Part shown: positions 18,594-28,510 of the stretch, piece after piece
How positions within the stretch are numbered: position 1 is the stretch's first letter
Layout: each line of letters opens with the position of its first letter
NCBI GenBank assembly: GCA_001839685.1
Contig: MLAK01000978.1
Span: 6,984-41,807, forward strand
Length of the DNA stretch: 34,824 nucleotides
Direction of reading: 5' to 3'
Source of the DNA: Tritrichomonas foetus
Lineage: Eukaryota; Parabasalia; Tritrichomonadida; Tritrichomonadidae
The notes under the pieces: generated by a model
The model's database searches: none
The model's input: the letters and a program-made list of their open reading frames with translations, nothing else
What the model was told of the DNA's origin: nothing
Position numbers and translations under genes: made by a program

Positions 18594-20351
18594 GAATAAA
18601 TTCTCATTGATTTTCAATTTTTCAGATAATTCAATAGTTTTAGAGCAATTTTCTCAGGGTGATTGAATTTGAGAAGAAAATTGTGTTATTAAAGATTGAT
18701 TTTCAAATGTATCGATAAGTTTATTTGATATAATTTTTGCAAAATAAAGCGCTTTTAAAAGCAACCGATTTATTTACCACAAAATACTTCACAAATCCAA
18801 AAAACAGTCCTCACAAAATTAAGAAGAAATTTTAGGTTTTGTTTGATTCATCAAATTCATTCAAATATTTGAATAAATCATTAGAAAATGAGATTTTGAA
18901 TTCAAATTTGAGTGATTTTAATAAAATTGATACAGAAATTGTGAGTATAAATAGAAAACTCTGTCTAAAAGTTAACTTTATGATGATAGTTTTATGAACC
19001 ATATCTTAGAAACAAAGATCTATATTTTTTATTTAATGTATTTATTCACAATATGAATTCACATTTTATAGGAATACTTGAATTTATTAGTTTTATACAA
19101 TTATTAATATGATATTAATGAATGATATTCCGAAAAGAAAATTGAGGATTATTTTTTTGTCCCAAAAAAATTCTGATGAAAAAAGTGAATGTTCAGAAAA
19201 ATCGTTTTGAAAAAGTTTGTATCTTTGAATGTCATTAAGCATATGAGTGAGTTTCACATCATTTATTTCACGATCCTAAGCTGACTTTAAACATGAACTA
19301 TATGTTTATAGGAAAACAATGAAAATCTTTTTATTTTTATAAAATATCTTCATAAACTAAGAATTCGAACTTGGGAATGAATAGCTTTTGATTTATTTAA
19401 ATTCTGGTGATTGAATATATTATAAAATGAATTTTAATATTAAATATTGTATCATATAAGCATACACAGCCACATTCTCCAAATTTTCATATTGTAAAGA
19501 TTGTTCTGGAAACATTATATTATTATAATAATTAGTTGATATATAACAAATGTTATGCATGTCTCCAGAAGTTGAATAATGAGAAGTGATCAGAAACATC
19601 ACAAACACGTCATTTATGTTTTGACCAATCATGGTCATTTTAATTTCACCTTTTTTCTGAACTAATTCCTGTCAGATAATCGATCCTAGTTAGAATTGAT
19701 ATGGCATTGCATCACTTTCCATGATAATTGCTAATATACAATAATTTTGCTTGTTTAACAATACTTTTTGAGAATCAAACTAAATCATCTATTTTTCATT
19801 TGATTTCCGATGAAATCTCGTTCATTATCGTTTTGAAAATCAATCAAAATATTTGTCTTCTTTACGTTGATACTATTGTATTAAAATTGTGGTTGATTAT
19901 CACAGTATTTGATTTTTTTTTTTTTTAAGGCTTTTCCAGTCAGTAAAATTTTGTGATAATCAACTTTTTGAATATCATATATTTCACCGGAATTGAATTT
20001 TTTTTGGATTCAAATTAATAATTGTTTCTATGCATTTCTTTGTTCCAGAAAATATTGAATGAATTTTGCTTTTATCAAAAGAATTTGAATAAATTTGCGA
20101 GAGAATTTAAGTATAGGAAAAATCATTATATAATTTTGATGTGATATTAAAAAGTCAGTCGGTCAATTAGAAAAGTTATTTCTTTATAATTTGTTGATGC
20201 ATTTCATTCAAAAAATAACAAAAAAGTTGCACATTGAAATTCGTTATTTAAAATTGTCGAATGATAATTCAATAATAGATAAAGTCATAAGGTGAAATTT
20301 TGAAATTAAAAAGGTGAATTGAAGCTATTTTCATCCAAAGATTCTCAATTT
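18594..20351. other. Gene-poor interval, possible decayed ORF on minus strand
   Basis: 1.76 kb of AT-rich DNA between divergent genes. The only sequence with protein character is on the minus strand at about 19420-19725 (listed separately). A 13-T run lies near 19914-19926. No RNA gene recognised. Confidence 0.45.
19420..19725 (-). pseudogene. Possible decayed coding fragment, family unknown
   Basis: A 72-codon frame from an ATG at 19638 reads GQNINDVFVMFLITSHYSTSG and onwards. Upstream in the same frame it extends through QELVQKKGEIK to a TGA. Further upstream in other frames it continues sensibly as LTRIDYLTGISSEKR and MESDAMPYQF. This could be one gene broken by a frameshift and stops, but no family is recognised and the composition is only partly convincing. 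Confidence 0.3.
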
Positions 20352-21197
20352 ATGCCGACTTACATCTTGGACCTTGTTATCGAACGGGCCCAAGTACTAA
20401 ACTCATGTCCTCCTGCAGGCAGCCCAGTGTGGATCATGATCCAGGCGGACGGTGTTCACCAAGTTTTTAATACGCCAGCACAATTACTCTCGCAGATGCT
20501 TCAATTCAACTCGCCAGCCAGATTCATTCTCACTTTGATGAATCTTGAGAATTCGTTTTTGATTGCGAAACTTTGCACGAACGATCCTCGATCAGGAGCC
20601 ACTCATGTTCTTGCACAATCACAAATCCAATTAAGTACTTTACCGAAAAAAACGCCAAAGAATTTTTCATTTCCATTGAAAAGTTCCTACAACCTTTCAA
20701 AAGATGCAATGCTATTGACATTAACCGCCACGATTTCAATGCTGCCCCAAGCGCCTCCCACGGTGCAGCCTCAGCCGCCGTCTTACCACTCGACCCCCTA
20801 TCCAACACCGCAAGTCAACCCCTATCAAAATTCGCATAATCAAAATGGAAATTACAACTCAAATACAAACAACTACTCTCTCACAAATAACGGTTATATT
20901 CCACAGAGACAGCCAATTGCAGCGCCCGCCATTCCGATGCCAAATATTCCACAGATCACTCCGCCATCATGCATGCCGCCGTATGCATTTCCTGGGCAGC
21001 CCCCTGGCCAATTTCCTCACGCTGGTGGCTTTGACGCTTTTCGAAGTCAGCAACCGCCACACCATCACGCCGGAGGAAACATCACGGCAGGAGCCTTCAC
21101 GACACAGCCGCCGAGAGGAGCTTACCCTCCTTTCCCGCAGATCACTCCGCCAAGCACGATTACGATTCCACAGATCGACCCACGACGCCACCACTGA
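20352..21197 (+). CDS. C2-like domain protein with Pro/Gln-rich tail
   Basis: The frame is open from 20319 (TTG); the first ATG at 20352 gives 281 residues. Residues 1-130 have the strand pattern of a C2-type beta-sandwich: MPTYILDLVIERAQVL, VWIMIQADGV, ARFILTLMNL, and a closing strand MLLTLTATIS. The usual calcium-binding aspartates are not evident. The remaining 150 residues are Pro/Gln/Asn/His-rich and disordered, with ITPPS units repeated (PQITPPSCM, PQITPPSTI). It probably works as a membrane- or protein-binding adaptor; that is inference. Intact, intronless, with higher GC than its surroundings. Confidence 0.72.
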   Translation: MPTYILDLVIERAQVLNSCPPAGSPVWIMIQADGVHQVFNTPAQLLSQMLQFNSPARFILTLMNLENSFLIAKLCTNDPRSGATHVLAQSQIQLSTLPKKTPKNFSFPLKSSYNLSKDAMLLTLTATISMLPQAPPTVQPQPPSYHSTPYPTPQVNPYQNSHNQNGNYNSNTNNYSLTNNGYIPQRQPIAAPAIPMPNIPQITPPSCMPPYAFPGQPPGQFPHAGGFDAFRSQQPPHHHAGGNITAGAFTTQPPRGAYPPFPQITPPSTITIPQIDPRRHH

Positions 21198-21957
21198 AAC
21201 ACAAATTTTCTTCTTTCCAAGTTCTTGCTTCCCATCTTCTGCAATTTATGCTTTTTTTTTTTGAAATTCAAAGATTTTCTTTTTTAGTCATTAAATCAAG
21301 TTGGTCAACTGATTGTTAAATCAAATTGCTGTTCATGCATTTTCTTACAGAAGTTGCAAACTGTTTCTTCAATATATCAGTGGTCTTAAATTGTTATATT
21401 TGAACAAAGCAATTCCGAAATCCCAATTTTGGATCAAAACTACAATTTTTCACCTGATCATTTTCATGTATTAGAATGCTTTTTTTGATTTAATGTAATG
21501 AAAACTTTGATATTATGGACAAAACATTTCCTTTTGTTTTATTTCATTGATTACTAGTAATACTACTTTCTAGTAAGTTCATCACTGATGTACTATAAAT
21601 TCGATTGATCAAGCTATAATTTTGCACTTTAATTATTTTTCTTATAGAAGCAAATCCACTACACTCTCTGCGGTATATGTTAAGGATTTACAACAGTTCA
21701 TTCTAAATCTTTCACAAATATAAATTTTTCATCAAATATTTTGTTGTTATCTAATAAAAATAAGTTTTTTTCTTTGTTATTTTTTTTTTCCTTCTTTTTC
21801 TTTCTTTTTGTTATTTTTTTTAATCACACAAGGAAAGTCTGGCTTTTTGAATACTCTATCGTATGGACATTCGCCAAATTATGGCTCAATATTTTTGACT
21901 TATCATCACTGATGTTCACTTTTTCATAAACATCGATCTATTATTGAACACTTGTAG
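21198..21957. other. Intergenic; T-rich tract; coding-like scrap
   Basis: AT-rich spacer. A 60-bp T-rich tract at about 21767-21820 precedes a short run reading QGKSGFLNTLSYGHSPNYGS on the plus strand, in the same frame as the orphan ORF that begins at 21958 but separated from it by TGA (21910-21912) and TAG (21955-21957). A TTCACTTTTTCA copy lies at 21915-21926. Confidence 0.4.
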
Positions 21958-22230
21958 TTTCATTTTCCACAACAACTTGTCAATGAAGCAAATAATGCAA
22001 GCAGTAATTCGAATAGTCATGTAAACAACAATCGGAACGACAATGGAAATAATAGTAGAACGAATTCAATTCCAGTAGCACCACCAGGCGCTCCATCTTA
22101 CAATTCCCCACCAATTCAACCATTTGAACCACCACCAGACACATTTGGAGGAAGTGGTGAAGTCCTTCAACCATATTACAGATCGATTGATGACAAAGTC
22201 ATCGGACTAAATCCATTTGATCAGCTATAG
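21958..22230 (+). pseudogene. Orphan Asn/Pro-rich ORF without start codon, ends NPFDQL
   Basis: 90 codons of clear coding character, bounded upstream by TAG and containing no ATG. It runs from PQQLVNEANNASSNSNSH through NNNRNDNGNN to APPGAPSYNSPPIQPFEPPP and ends DDKVIGLNPFDQL. The closing NPF is a typical EH-domain ligand found in endocytic adaptors. Either this is the 3' exon or tail of a gene whose 5' part is lost (pseudogene), or a spliced exon; no GTATGT donor or ACTAACACACAG acceptor was seen nearby. Composition resembles the Pro-rich tail of the upstream C2-like gene but the sequence is not a copy. Confidence 0.45.
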
Positions 22231-23016
22231 TTTTCAATATATGTTTGATGTGGAATAAACATTATTTGATTTAACAATTATAATTTTTTCAACATATTCA
22301 TGTTTAAATGTTTATTTCATTTTTAAGAATTTCTCATCGTTGAAACTTCACAATAGTGTACACTTTACGAGTATCCCTTGTCAATAAAATTTCAGTAGAG
22401 ATGATTTTCCAAATATTCACAAAGTTGATTGGAGGATTACAATGACGATAGCAATATTCAAACAACTTTTTCTATATTCCTCTATAGAAAAATGAACAAT
22501 CGATGTTAACATTGATTGAGAAAATCCCCTTCTTCTCATTTTTATGAGAGTCACGAAAACACAGCATATATTATTCAACGGATAGAATTAGAAAAATTAA
22601 CGGTTTATCGATTTCTCGATGATTTTTTTTTATCCACATGAGATAATTTCTTTTACGATTATTATTCCAACAATGTAAATATAATGTACATAATGTTGAC
22701 ATATTTGAGTAATGGCATATTATTTATAAAATATACTTTCCATATGAAGATAATAGAAGAATATAAAAGAATTATATTCCAATAGAGGTCAAGATAAACA
22801 TCAGAAATATTAAATTACCCTTGAATTTTTAAATTATTCATTTAATTTCATGATATTCTTGCCAGAATTGATACAATTTTAGAAAGCTTATTTGTTTTAA
22901 ATTTGTGAGGAGAAAATGTACACTATTGAAATAGAATATTTTAGGTCTCAATGTGATATATTAATTTTCAATTGATTGTTAAGATTGCTTTTTTTTACAA
23001 ATCGAAAAAGAATTTT
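22231..23016. other. Intergenic; 22-bp near-palindrome
   Basis: AT-rich spacer upstream of the phosphodiesterase gene. At 22497-22518, CAATCGATGTTAACATTGATTG is palindromic with a single mismatched pair. No gene seen. Confidence 0.5.
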
Positions 23017-24048
23017 ATGAATATCGACCTTCTCTTTTATGTAGCTCATTTATTATTGATATATATTTACCTAATCAGTACTCTAACGTTCATCAACAGC
23101 TCGTGGCTCACAACAATCGAAAATTCGCCATATTTATTAAACAGAACGAATTTGGTAAATCGCGTCTTTATTTTTGGTATTGATGGGGCTGGAACTTTAT
23201 TCAATGCGGAGGTTCCAACAATTCGCAATTTTATGAAAACCGGAATTTATACATTGAATGGAACAACCGTCATGCCAACAATTTCAGCTGAATGCTGGGG
23301 ATCAATGTTTTATTCGGTTTACCCAGAATCTCATGCGCTTACTAATGACATTGCTGAAAACGTAAAAATGTCCAATCCGAATATCACTTCACTTTTTAAC
23401 TTAACAAGGAAAAATTTTCCTGATGCTGAAATATATTCATATGCTGCATGGAAGGCATTTAATGTTGGAATGTTTGAAAATTCAGTTTTTAATGAAACTG
23501 TTGCCAAAATAAAAGATCATAAAGTTTTTGAAAGAGGAATGAATTGCATTAAAAATAAAAATCCAAAGCTTTTATTTCTTCAATTAGATGACGTTGATTT
23601 ATCTGGTCATCGATATGATTATGCAACGCCAAGATATTTTATGGCTTTAAATCAATCATCAATTCGATTTTCGTTATTTTTAGAAGCAATTAAAGAAAAA
23701 AATTATCTCGACGAATCTTTAATTATGATTGTGTCTGATCATGGTGGAAAATTAAAAGATCATGGTTTAGGTGACGAAGAAATTATAAGAGTATTTTTTG
23801 CAGCATCGGGACCTGGATTTCCAGAAAATTTAGAAATATTTAATTACACTGTTCTCGATGTCGCAAAAATTGCGGCATGGTCACTTGGAATGGCTGTTCC
23901 AGAAGATTGGGTTGGAAACTATCCTAAAGAACTCGGAAATTACTTCATCCAAAAACAAAAACAATTGGTCGAAAAAGAAAGAAATGATGAAATAAATTTC
24001 AAATATGGTTTTTCAAAACCGGGAAGTTTTTTTAAATTTCACCTATAA
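23017..24048 (+). CDS. ENPP-like type I phosphodiesterase/nucleotide pyrophosphatase
   Basis: The frame is open from 22972 (TTG); the first ATG at 23017 gives 343 residues and places a hydrophobic N-terminal segment (residues 4-25) as signal peptide or signal anchor. The alkaline-phosphatase-superfamily fold follows with the expected metal ligands: FGIDGAG (Asp56), PTISAECWGS with Ser90 at the nucleophile position (Thr in animal ENPPs), DDVDLSGHRYD (Asp194, His198), SDHGG (Asp241, His242) and DHG (His249). Several N-glycosylation sequons occur. It likely hydrolyses phosphodiester or pyrophosphate bonds of extracellular nucleotides or phospholipids at the surface or in endomembranes; substrate is not deducible. 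Shorter than animal ENPPs, with no somatomedin or nuclease-like domain. Confidence 0.85.
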   Translation: MNIDLLFYVAHLLLIYIYLISTLTFINSSWLTTIENSPYLLNRTNLVNRVFIFGIDGAGTLFNAEVPTIRNFMKTGIYTLNGTTVMPTISAECWGSMFYSVYPESHALTNDIAENVKMSNPNITSLFNLTRKNFPDAEIYSYAAWKAFNVGMFENSVFNETVAKIKDHKVFERGMNCIKNKNPKLLFLQLDDVDLSGHRYDYATPRYFMALNQSSIRFSLFLEAIKEKNYLDESLIMIVSDHGGKLKDHGLGDEEIIRVFFAASGPGFPENLEIFNYTVLDVAKIAAWSLGMAVPEDWVGNYPKELGNYFIQKQKQLVEKERNDEINFKYGFSKPGSFFKFHL

Positions 24049-24570
24049 TGATTTATCATTGTTCAACCGATGACATAAAACAGACAATTTTATCATGTAA
24101 TAAATGTTGATGAATATAAAATCTTACCATTTTACAAATATTTAAGTAATCATATGTTGTTTAATATTATAAGTAAATCTAAAAATACAGAAATAATTTA
24201 GTTTTTTTTATTATGAAAAATAAATGAATGAAAATTAATAATTGAGGAAGCTTTCCTAAAAATGCTTCCAGGTTAAAGTCAGTTTTAATTTTTTTATTGT
24301 ATCTGTTTTTTTAGAAGAAAAAAAAATGGGAAAGAACACTTTCAATAATTGATGACATGTTGAGAAAGCTGGAAAACGAAATTTCATTATTTCTAATTTT
24401 ATGGAATAACATTCTAAAAAAAAAGAAATAAAAAGAAGATTAGGAAATTTCCTAATTATTTTGGAATAATTGAAGCAAGTTCCATGTTTGAAGCTTTTTC
24501 GATCTTACACATAGCTTTTTCCATTTTGAAAAAGTTTCCATCTTTAAACATCTTCTTTCTTTCAGCATTT

Positions 24571-24644
24571 TTCTTCTTTAAACATTTTCCTTCTTTAAAC
24601 ATTTTCCTTCTTTAAACATTTTCCTTCTTTAAACATTTTCCTTC
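24571..24644. repeat. 17-bp tandem repeat, about four copies
   Basis: Four near-identical head-to-tail units of TTCTTTAAACATTTTCC, pyrimidine-rich on the plus strand, with degenerate related units just upstream (TCTTTAAACATCTTC at 24541). It sits in an intergenic region. Confidence 0.9.
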
Positions 24645-24973
24645 CTGGGATTGTTTGATATCAAAGAGATGAAATATTATAGTGAAATGATAACTATTTT
24701 GAGTATGAAAGATCACCTAAAAATCGGATAAGGCAAAGTAAGTGGTAAATAACACAATAATTCGATTGACCGGCTGAAATTTGAGATAATATTCTTAATA
24801 TCTTATAATTATTGATAAACTACGTTAGAAACCTCTTATTCTTTAGAATCATCTGACTCTTTATTAACATACAATGCATAGTAAGGGGTTATGGCTACAT
24901 TAATAGAAAAAAATTCTTGGAAAAAGTCATTTTAAATTGGGAAAAACAATCCGAAAACATAATAAAAATTTCT

Positions 24974-24985
24974 TTCACTTTTTCA
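24974..24985 (+). promoter_or_regulatory. Candidate initiator, TTCACTTTTTCA
   Basis: It contains TCACTT, which fits the trichomonad initiator TCA-pyrimidine-(T/A), 55-66 nt before the chosen ATG of the bromodomain gene. The same 12-mer occurs exactly at three other plus-strand places in the window. Inference. Confidence 0.3.
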
Positions 24986-25039
24986 GTGTTGACCTATTGG
25001 ATACCATCAAATTCCTCAGAAGTTTCATATTATCTTGTC

Positions 25040-26305
25040 ATGGGAAGGGTTTGCAAATTTTCTCCATCCATTACCAAAAGAGTAATAAAAGCAATGGATC
25101 GAGTTTGTCAACATCCTTGTGCGCATCCATTTTTTTATCCAATGGAACATGTTTATCTCCAATTTATCCATGAAGATATGTGCCTTTCTCAAATACGCTC
25201 GAAAATACTTTTAAATGAATATATTACTTTATCAGAATGGAGACGCGATATGATGTTGATTTTTCAAAATATTGAAACAATATGGGGATCATCTTCTTTA
25301 CAATACATCTTAGTCACAAATATGATAGAAATCTTTAATAAAGAATTTTCCTCCATAAATGCTTTTTCAATTACACGATGGTCAAAAAAATACAACTCCC
25401 TTTTATTAAAATTACAACAGGAGTATGATAAAATGCCAAACATATTCAAATCACAATCTATCATTGCAGCAACTTTGCAGCAAATTACAATAAATACATC
25501 TATTCCCAAAGTTTCAATGAAAAACTATGCTATCCATAATCCACCAAGATGTTTATCATCAATGAGAAGTAAAGAGTGCATTTCATCTTATCTCCCCTCC
25601 CCTATAGAACCTTTATTTTCGAGTGTTTCTTCACCGGATTTGATGAATGAAGAAGATTTATTAAATGAAAATGATTTTTTCAGAGCAATGAATCCATTTT
25701 TCTTTGATCCAAAAATGGAAGAAACTAAAAAAGAATATGAAAAGAATATTTTTGAGAGCAATAATGTAGAAATGAAAAAGAGCATCAAATTTGATATGAG
25801 TTCACAAATTAACAAAGAAATGGAAATGTTGCCAAAAGATGGAGGTTTTACATTAAGACCATCAACAATAAAGAAAATAGCTAATTCTGAGAATAAAACA
25901 TCACAACAACAACAAAGCCGAATATTTAAATCAGATAACGATTATCAACTCCGGAATCAATCATCAATTTCGAAGAAAAAGCAAAAAACACGTAAAAAAT
26001 ATCAAACCAAGAAACTGAAACAAAATGATGATGATTACCATGATGATGTAGACTATAATTATACCTCAAATAACCACCAAAAGGTTGAAGTAAACGACCA
26101 AACGATTTCAAAATTTATGATAGATTCTACATTTCTCATGAACTCAGATGATATATTGCATATGGCATCAATAATCCACAAATACGAACCTCAAATTGAT
26201 TTAAGTTCAAATCAACCAGAAATTAACATGAAGAAATTGAGAAAAATTACGATCCAAGCGTTAATTACTTACACCAAAACGCACATTACCGAAAGAAAAC
26301 AATAA
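25040..26305 (+). CDS. Bromodomain plus NET domain (BET-like) protein
   Basis: The frame is open from 24917, a TTG; the first ATG (25040) gives 421 residues. Residues about 8-108 fit a bromodomain: an alpha-Z-like start (KAMDRVCQHPCAHPFFYPM), then DMCLSQIRSKILLNEY, then LIFQNIETIW, then a final helix NMIEIFNKEF. The conserved Asn that binds acetyl-lysine falls at Trp82, so recognition may be altered or absent. Residues about 110-350 are charged and low complexity, with a basic stretch (SKKKQKTRKKYQTKK) that could be a nuclear signal. Residues about 360-421 match the NET/extraterminal domain (DDILHMASIIHKYEP, then EINMKKLRKITIQAL). BET proteins bring transcription complexes to acetylated chromatin; animal members have two bromodomains, this one has one. 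Confidence 0.75.
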   Translation: MGRVCKFSPSITKRVIKAMDRVCQHPCAHPFFYPMEHVYLQFIHEDMCLSQIRSKILLNEYITLSEWRRDMMLIFQNIETIWGSSSLQYILVTNMIEIFNKEFSSINAFSITRWSKKYNSLLLKLQQEYDKMPNIFKSQSIIAATLQQITINTSIPKVSMKNYAIHNPPRCLSSMRSKECISSYLPSPIEPLFSSVSSPDLMNEEDLLNENDFFRAMNPFFFDPKMEETKKEYEKNIFESNNVEMKKSIKFDMSSQINKEMEMLPKDGGFTLRPSTIKKIANSENKTSQQQQSRIFKSDNDYQLRNQSSISKKKQKTRKKYQTKKLKQNDDDYHDDVDYNYTSNNHQKVEVNDQTISKFMIDSTFLMNSDDILHMASIIHKYEPQIDLSSNQPEINMKKLRKITIQALITYTKTHITERKQ

Positions 26306-26566
26306 CAACTTTAAATAAAAGTAATTAGCTTTACATATATCGAAGAAGAAGGCCTTGTTATGATAGAAATCTCATCAATACTATCCTTATAATTACAATA
26401 CATGAATATAATAAATAAACTAAATATGAAAATATTAGATAATATAAATTTTTATAACAAACAAACACATATAGCAATTGTATAAAGAAAATATATATTA
26501 CAACTGAATAGAGAGATTAGAAATACATAAAGAAATGAAGAGGAAAAAAATTGATGATTTCATTCA

Positions 26567-28141
26567 TCAATCGAGAATATGTCGTCTGTTTCTCAATCTT
26601 CTAAAACTTATCAAAATTTTCTTCCGAAATAAAATAAAAACAAATAAAAAAACCATGAAATACATTATAATCATCATTTTGGGAATAGAGAAGTGATTTT
26701 CATCTTCAAATTTGGGTTTAAAATGACATTTTCGACAATTCTTTTGAAGATTTGTAGACAATGCAAATTCCATTGGTGTTTCAAAAAACAATTTTTTTAA
26801 AGTAATGTTTCCTTGAAGTAACAAAACATAAGATAATGTATTATCATTGAAATTTGATTTTTCAATTCGAATTTTTGATTTTGCTGATAAAATTGCCAAT
26901 TTTCCTTGTGAATAGCTTTTTTGAAAAATCGAATTAAAAATAGTCAAATCACTTTTATTGACAGATAAAACAGGCGAAAAACTTTCTGAAAAAGATGAAT
27001 TTAATAAATTCACAGAAATTTGAATTCCACCAATCACAAAATTTTTGGATTGAGTTTTTTCAAAAAAACAATTTTCAATTTCAATTTTGGCGTAATTTTC
27101 CCCATGAATTAAAGAATTAAATAAATGATTTCCAATAAATTTTGAATTATTCAAAGATAAAAGAGAATTTTCCCCATCAATTAAAAAAAAGTCAATTGCT
27201 GAATTTGATAGAAATTGACAGTTTTCATAAATTGAAAGAGATGAATTATGTATGGTAAATAGTGGAGCAACAGGCGAAAAATTTTGGTGAAATTTGGAAT
27301 TATTCAAAGTGATTAAAGTTCCTTCAATCGTTGAAATAACTGTTCCCTGATTATCATATAAAAGTGAATTAGTGAAATTGACATGCTTGATGCTATCACA
27401 TTGAAAAAGTTCGGTATTTTGATTTGAAGAAAAAGTGGAATTTATCACCAAAACATTCGAATTACCGATAATGGTGAAAAGTGGTGAATAAGGGGAATTG
27501 TTTCGAATAAAAATTGTTGCTAAAATGCTTAAATTTGTTTCAATCATGAGAAAAAGTGGATTATCTGAAATATGAAATGAAAAAACATTATCAATGATGC
27601 ACGAATCCCAAAAAATCGATGACATGTGTGTTGAAATAAGAGAAGAATCATGTATAGTACATAAAGTGATATTTGTATTCTTTAAAATAATGCTTGAATG
27701 ACTAAAAATAAGGAGGGACAATTTTTTGTCAATGTGATTTTCTTGAAAAAGACAATTTTTGATAGAAAAAGAATTGGATGACCGAGTTTGGATTATTGAT
27801 GAATGAAATTCTGAAAAGATAAAACCTTCAATAAATGTATTTTTTGAATTTTCAAAAGAAATAAAAGCTGGCTTATAAAATTCTGATGATGATCCAATAA
27901 TCAATGTTTTGGTTCCTTGTATTGAAATTCCTTTAGAAAGAGCCTTTGATGCTAACAATCGAAAAGATTTGATATGTTCTGGCTCAGAAATAATTTGGTC
28001 ATGAAAAAAAATAATTTCTTGTTGATCCAAAAGTTCCATGGCATGATTATAGTTACATGGATTGTTTTCTGTGCAATTGGTAGAATTTCCCTCATTAATA
28101 ATGTGAAGTTGAGTGGAAATCAAAGTGAATACTATAATCAT
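26567..28141 (-). CDS. Pmp-like beta-helix surface membrane protein
   Basis: A 524-residue protein with an ATG start preceded by TCATTTCA. It has a short hydrophobic N-terminus that may be a signal peptide, then CTENNPCNYNHAMEL, resembling the N-terminal motif of trichomonad polymorphic-membrane-protein-like proteins. From about 60 to 470 it is a run of short repeats with N/S-rich turns (NSxFxxN, for example NSKFHQN, NSTFSSN, NCQFLSN), as in a right-handed parallel beta-helix. A single transmembrane helix lies at about 488-506, followed by a basic cytoplasmic tail of about 18 residues (FRKKILISFRRLRNRR). There are many N-glycosylation sequons. It is probably a type I surface protein, perhaps involved in adhesion, by family analogy only. 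Confidence 0.82.
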   Translation of the reverse strand: MIIVFTLISTQLHIINEGNSTNCTENNPCNYNHAMELLDQQEIIFFHDQIISEPEHIKSFRLLASKALSKGISIQGTKTLIIGSSSEFYKPAFISFENSKNTFIEGFIFSEFHSSIIQTRSSNSFSIKNCLFQENHIDKKLSLLIFSHSSIILKNTNITLCTIHDSSLISTHMSSIFWDSCIIDNVFSFHISDNPLFLMIETNLSILATIFIRNNSPYSPLFTIIGNSNVLVINSTFSSNQNTELFQCDSIKHVNFTNSLLYDNQGTVISTIEGTLITLNNSKFHQNFSPVAPLFTIHNSSLSIYENCQFLSNSAIDFFLIDGENSLLSLNNSKFIGNHLFNSLIHGENYAKIEIENCFFEKTQSKNFVIGGIQISVNLLNSSFSESFSPVLSVNKSDLTIFNSIFQKSYSQGKLAILSAKSKIRIEKSNFNDNTLSYVLLLQGNITLKKLFFETPMEFALSTNLQKNCRKCHFKPKFEDENHFSIPKMMIIMYFMVFLFVFILFRKKILISFRRLRNRRHILD

Positions 28142-28510
28142 TGAAATGATGACGATAAAATACTCAAAAAGTTAAGGTATGGTTAATAATACACATGTTA
28201 ACCACTTTCATCAAAAGTAACTTCATAATGTAAGTCATAAAAGGAAGATTGATGACACAATTGTAGCAATTCAATATAGTCATAAAAAGGCAGCTTATTA
28301 TTACAGAGATGAAAAATGCGTGTTTTTCATGATTCAAAGAAGAGATCGACATCTCGATTATTCTTGTATGTTATCGTGTCATTATGTGAGGATGTGTTTT
28401 TCAAGTCAAGAAAACGTTGAAGATACAATTCACCAAGTATGATAATCATAATACTAAAATAAACAAAATATACACTAAGATATAGATTTAATATAACATA
28501 AGAAACTTGC
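28142..28510. other. Intergenic, no supported gene
   Basis: A 369-bp spacer between the transporter's 3' end and the surface-protein gene's start, both minus strand. Short frames here lack protein-like character. Confidence 0.5.

Larger units (their letters stand above)
24049..25039. other. Intergenic; AT-rich with a 17-bp tandem repeat
   Basis: Nearly 1 kb of AT-rich spacer between two plus-strand genes. It contains the 17-bp tandem repeat at 24571-24644 (listed) and, at 24974-24985, the TTCACTTTTTCA 12-mer. No gene seen. Confidence 0.5.

Noticed and set aside
21859..21957. Intron joining the scrap at 21830 to the orphan ORF
   Set aside because: The would-be donor reads GTATGG and the acceptor ACTTGTAG lacks the ACTAAC branch motif, so the pair does not fit trichomonad signals.
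24917..25039. N-terminal extension of the bromodomain protein
   Set aside because: The extension would start at TTG and reads through the candidate initiator; the first ATG is at 25040.
28164..28352. 62-codon minus-strand frame
   Set aside because: Hydrophobic AT-derived composition, no domain, and no evidence beyond openness.
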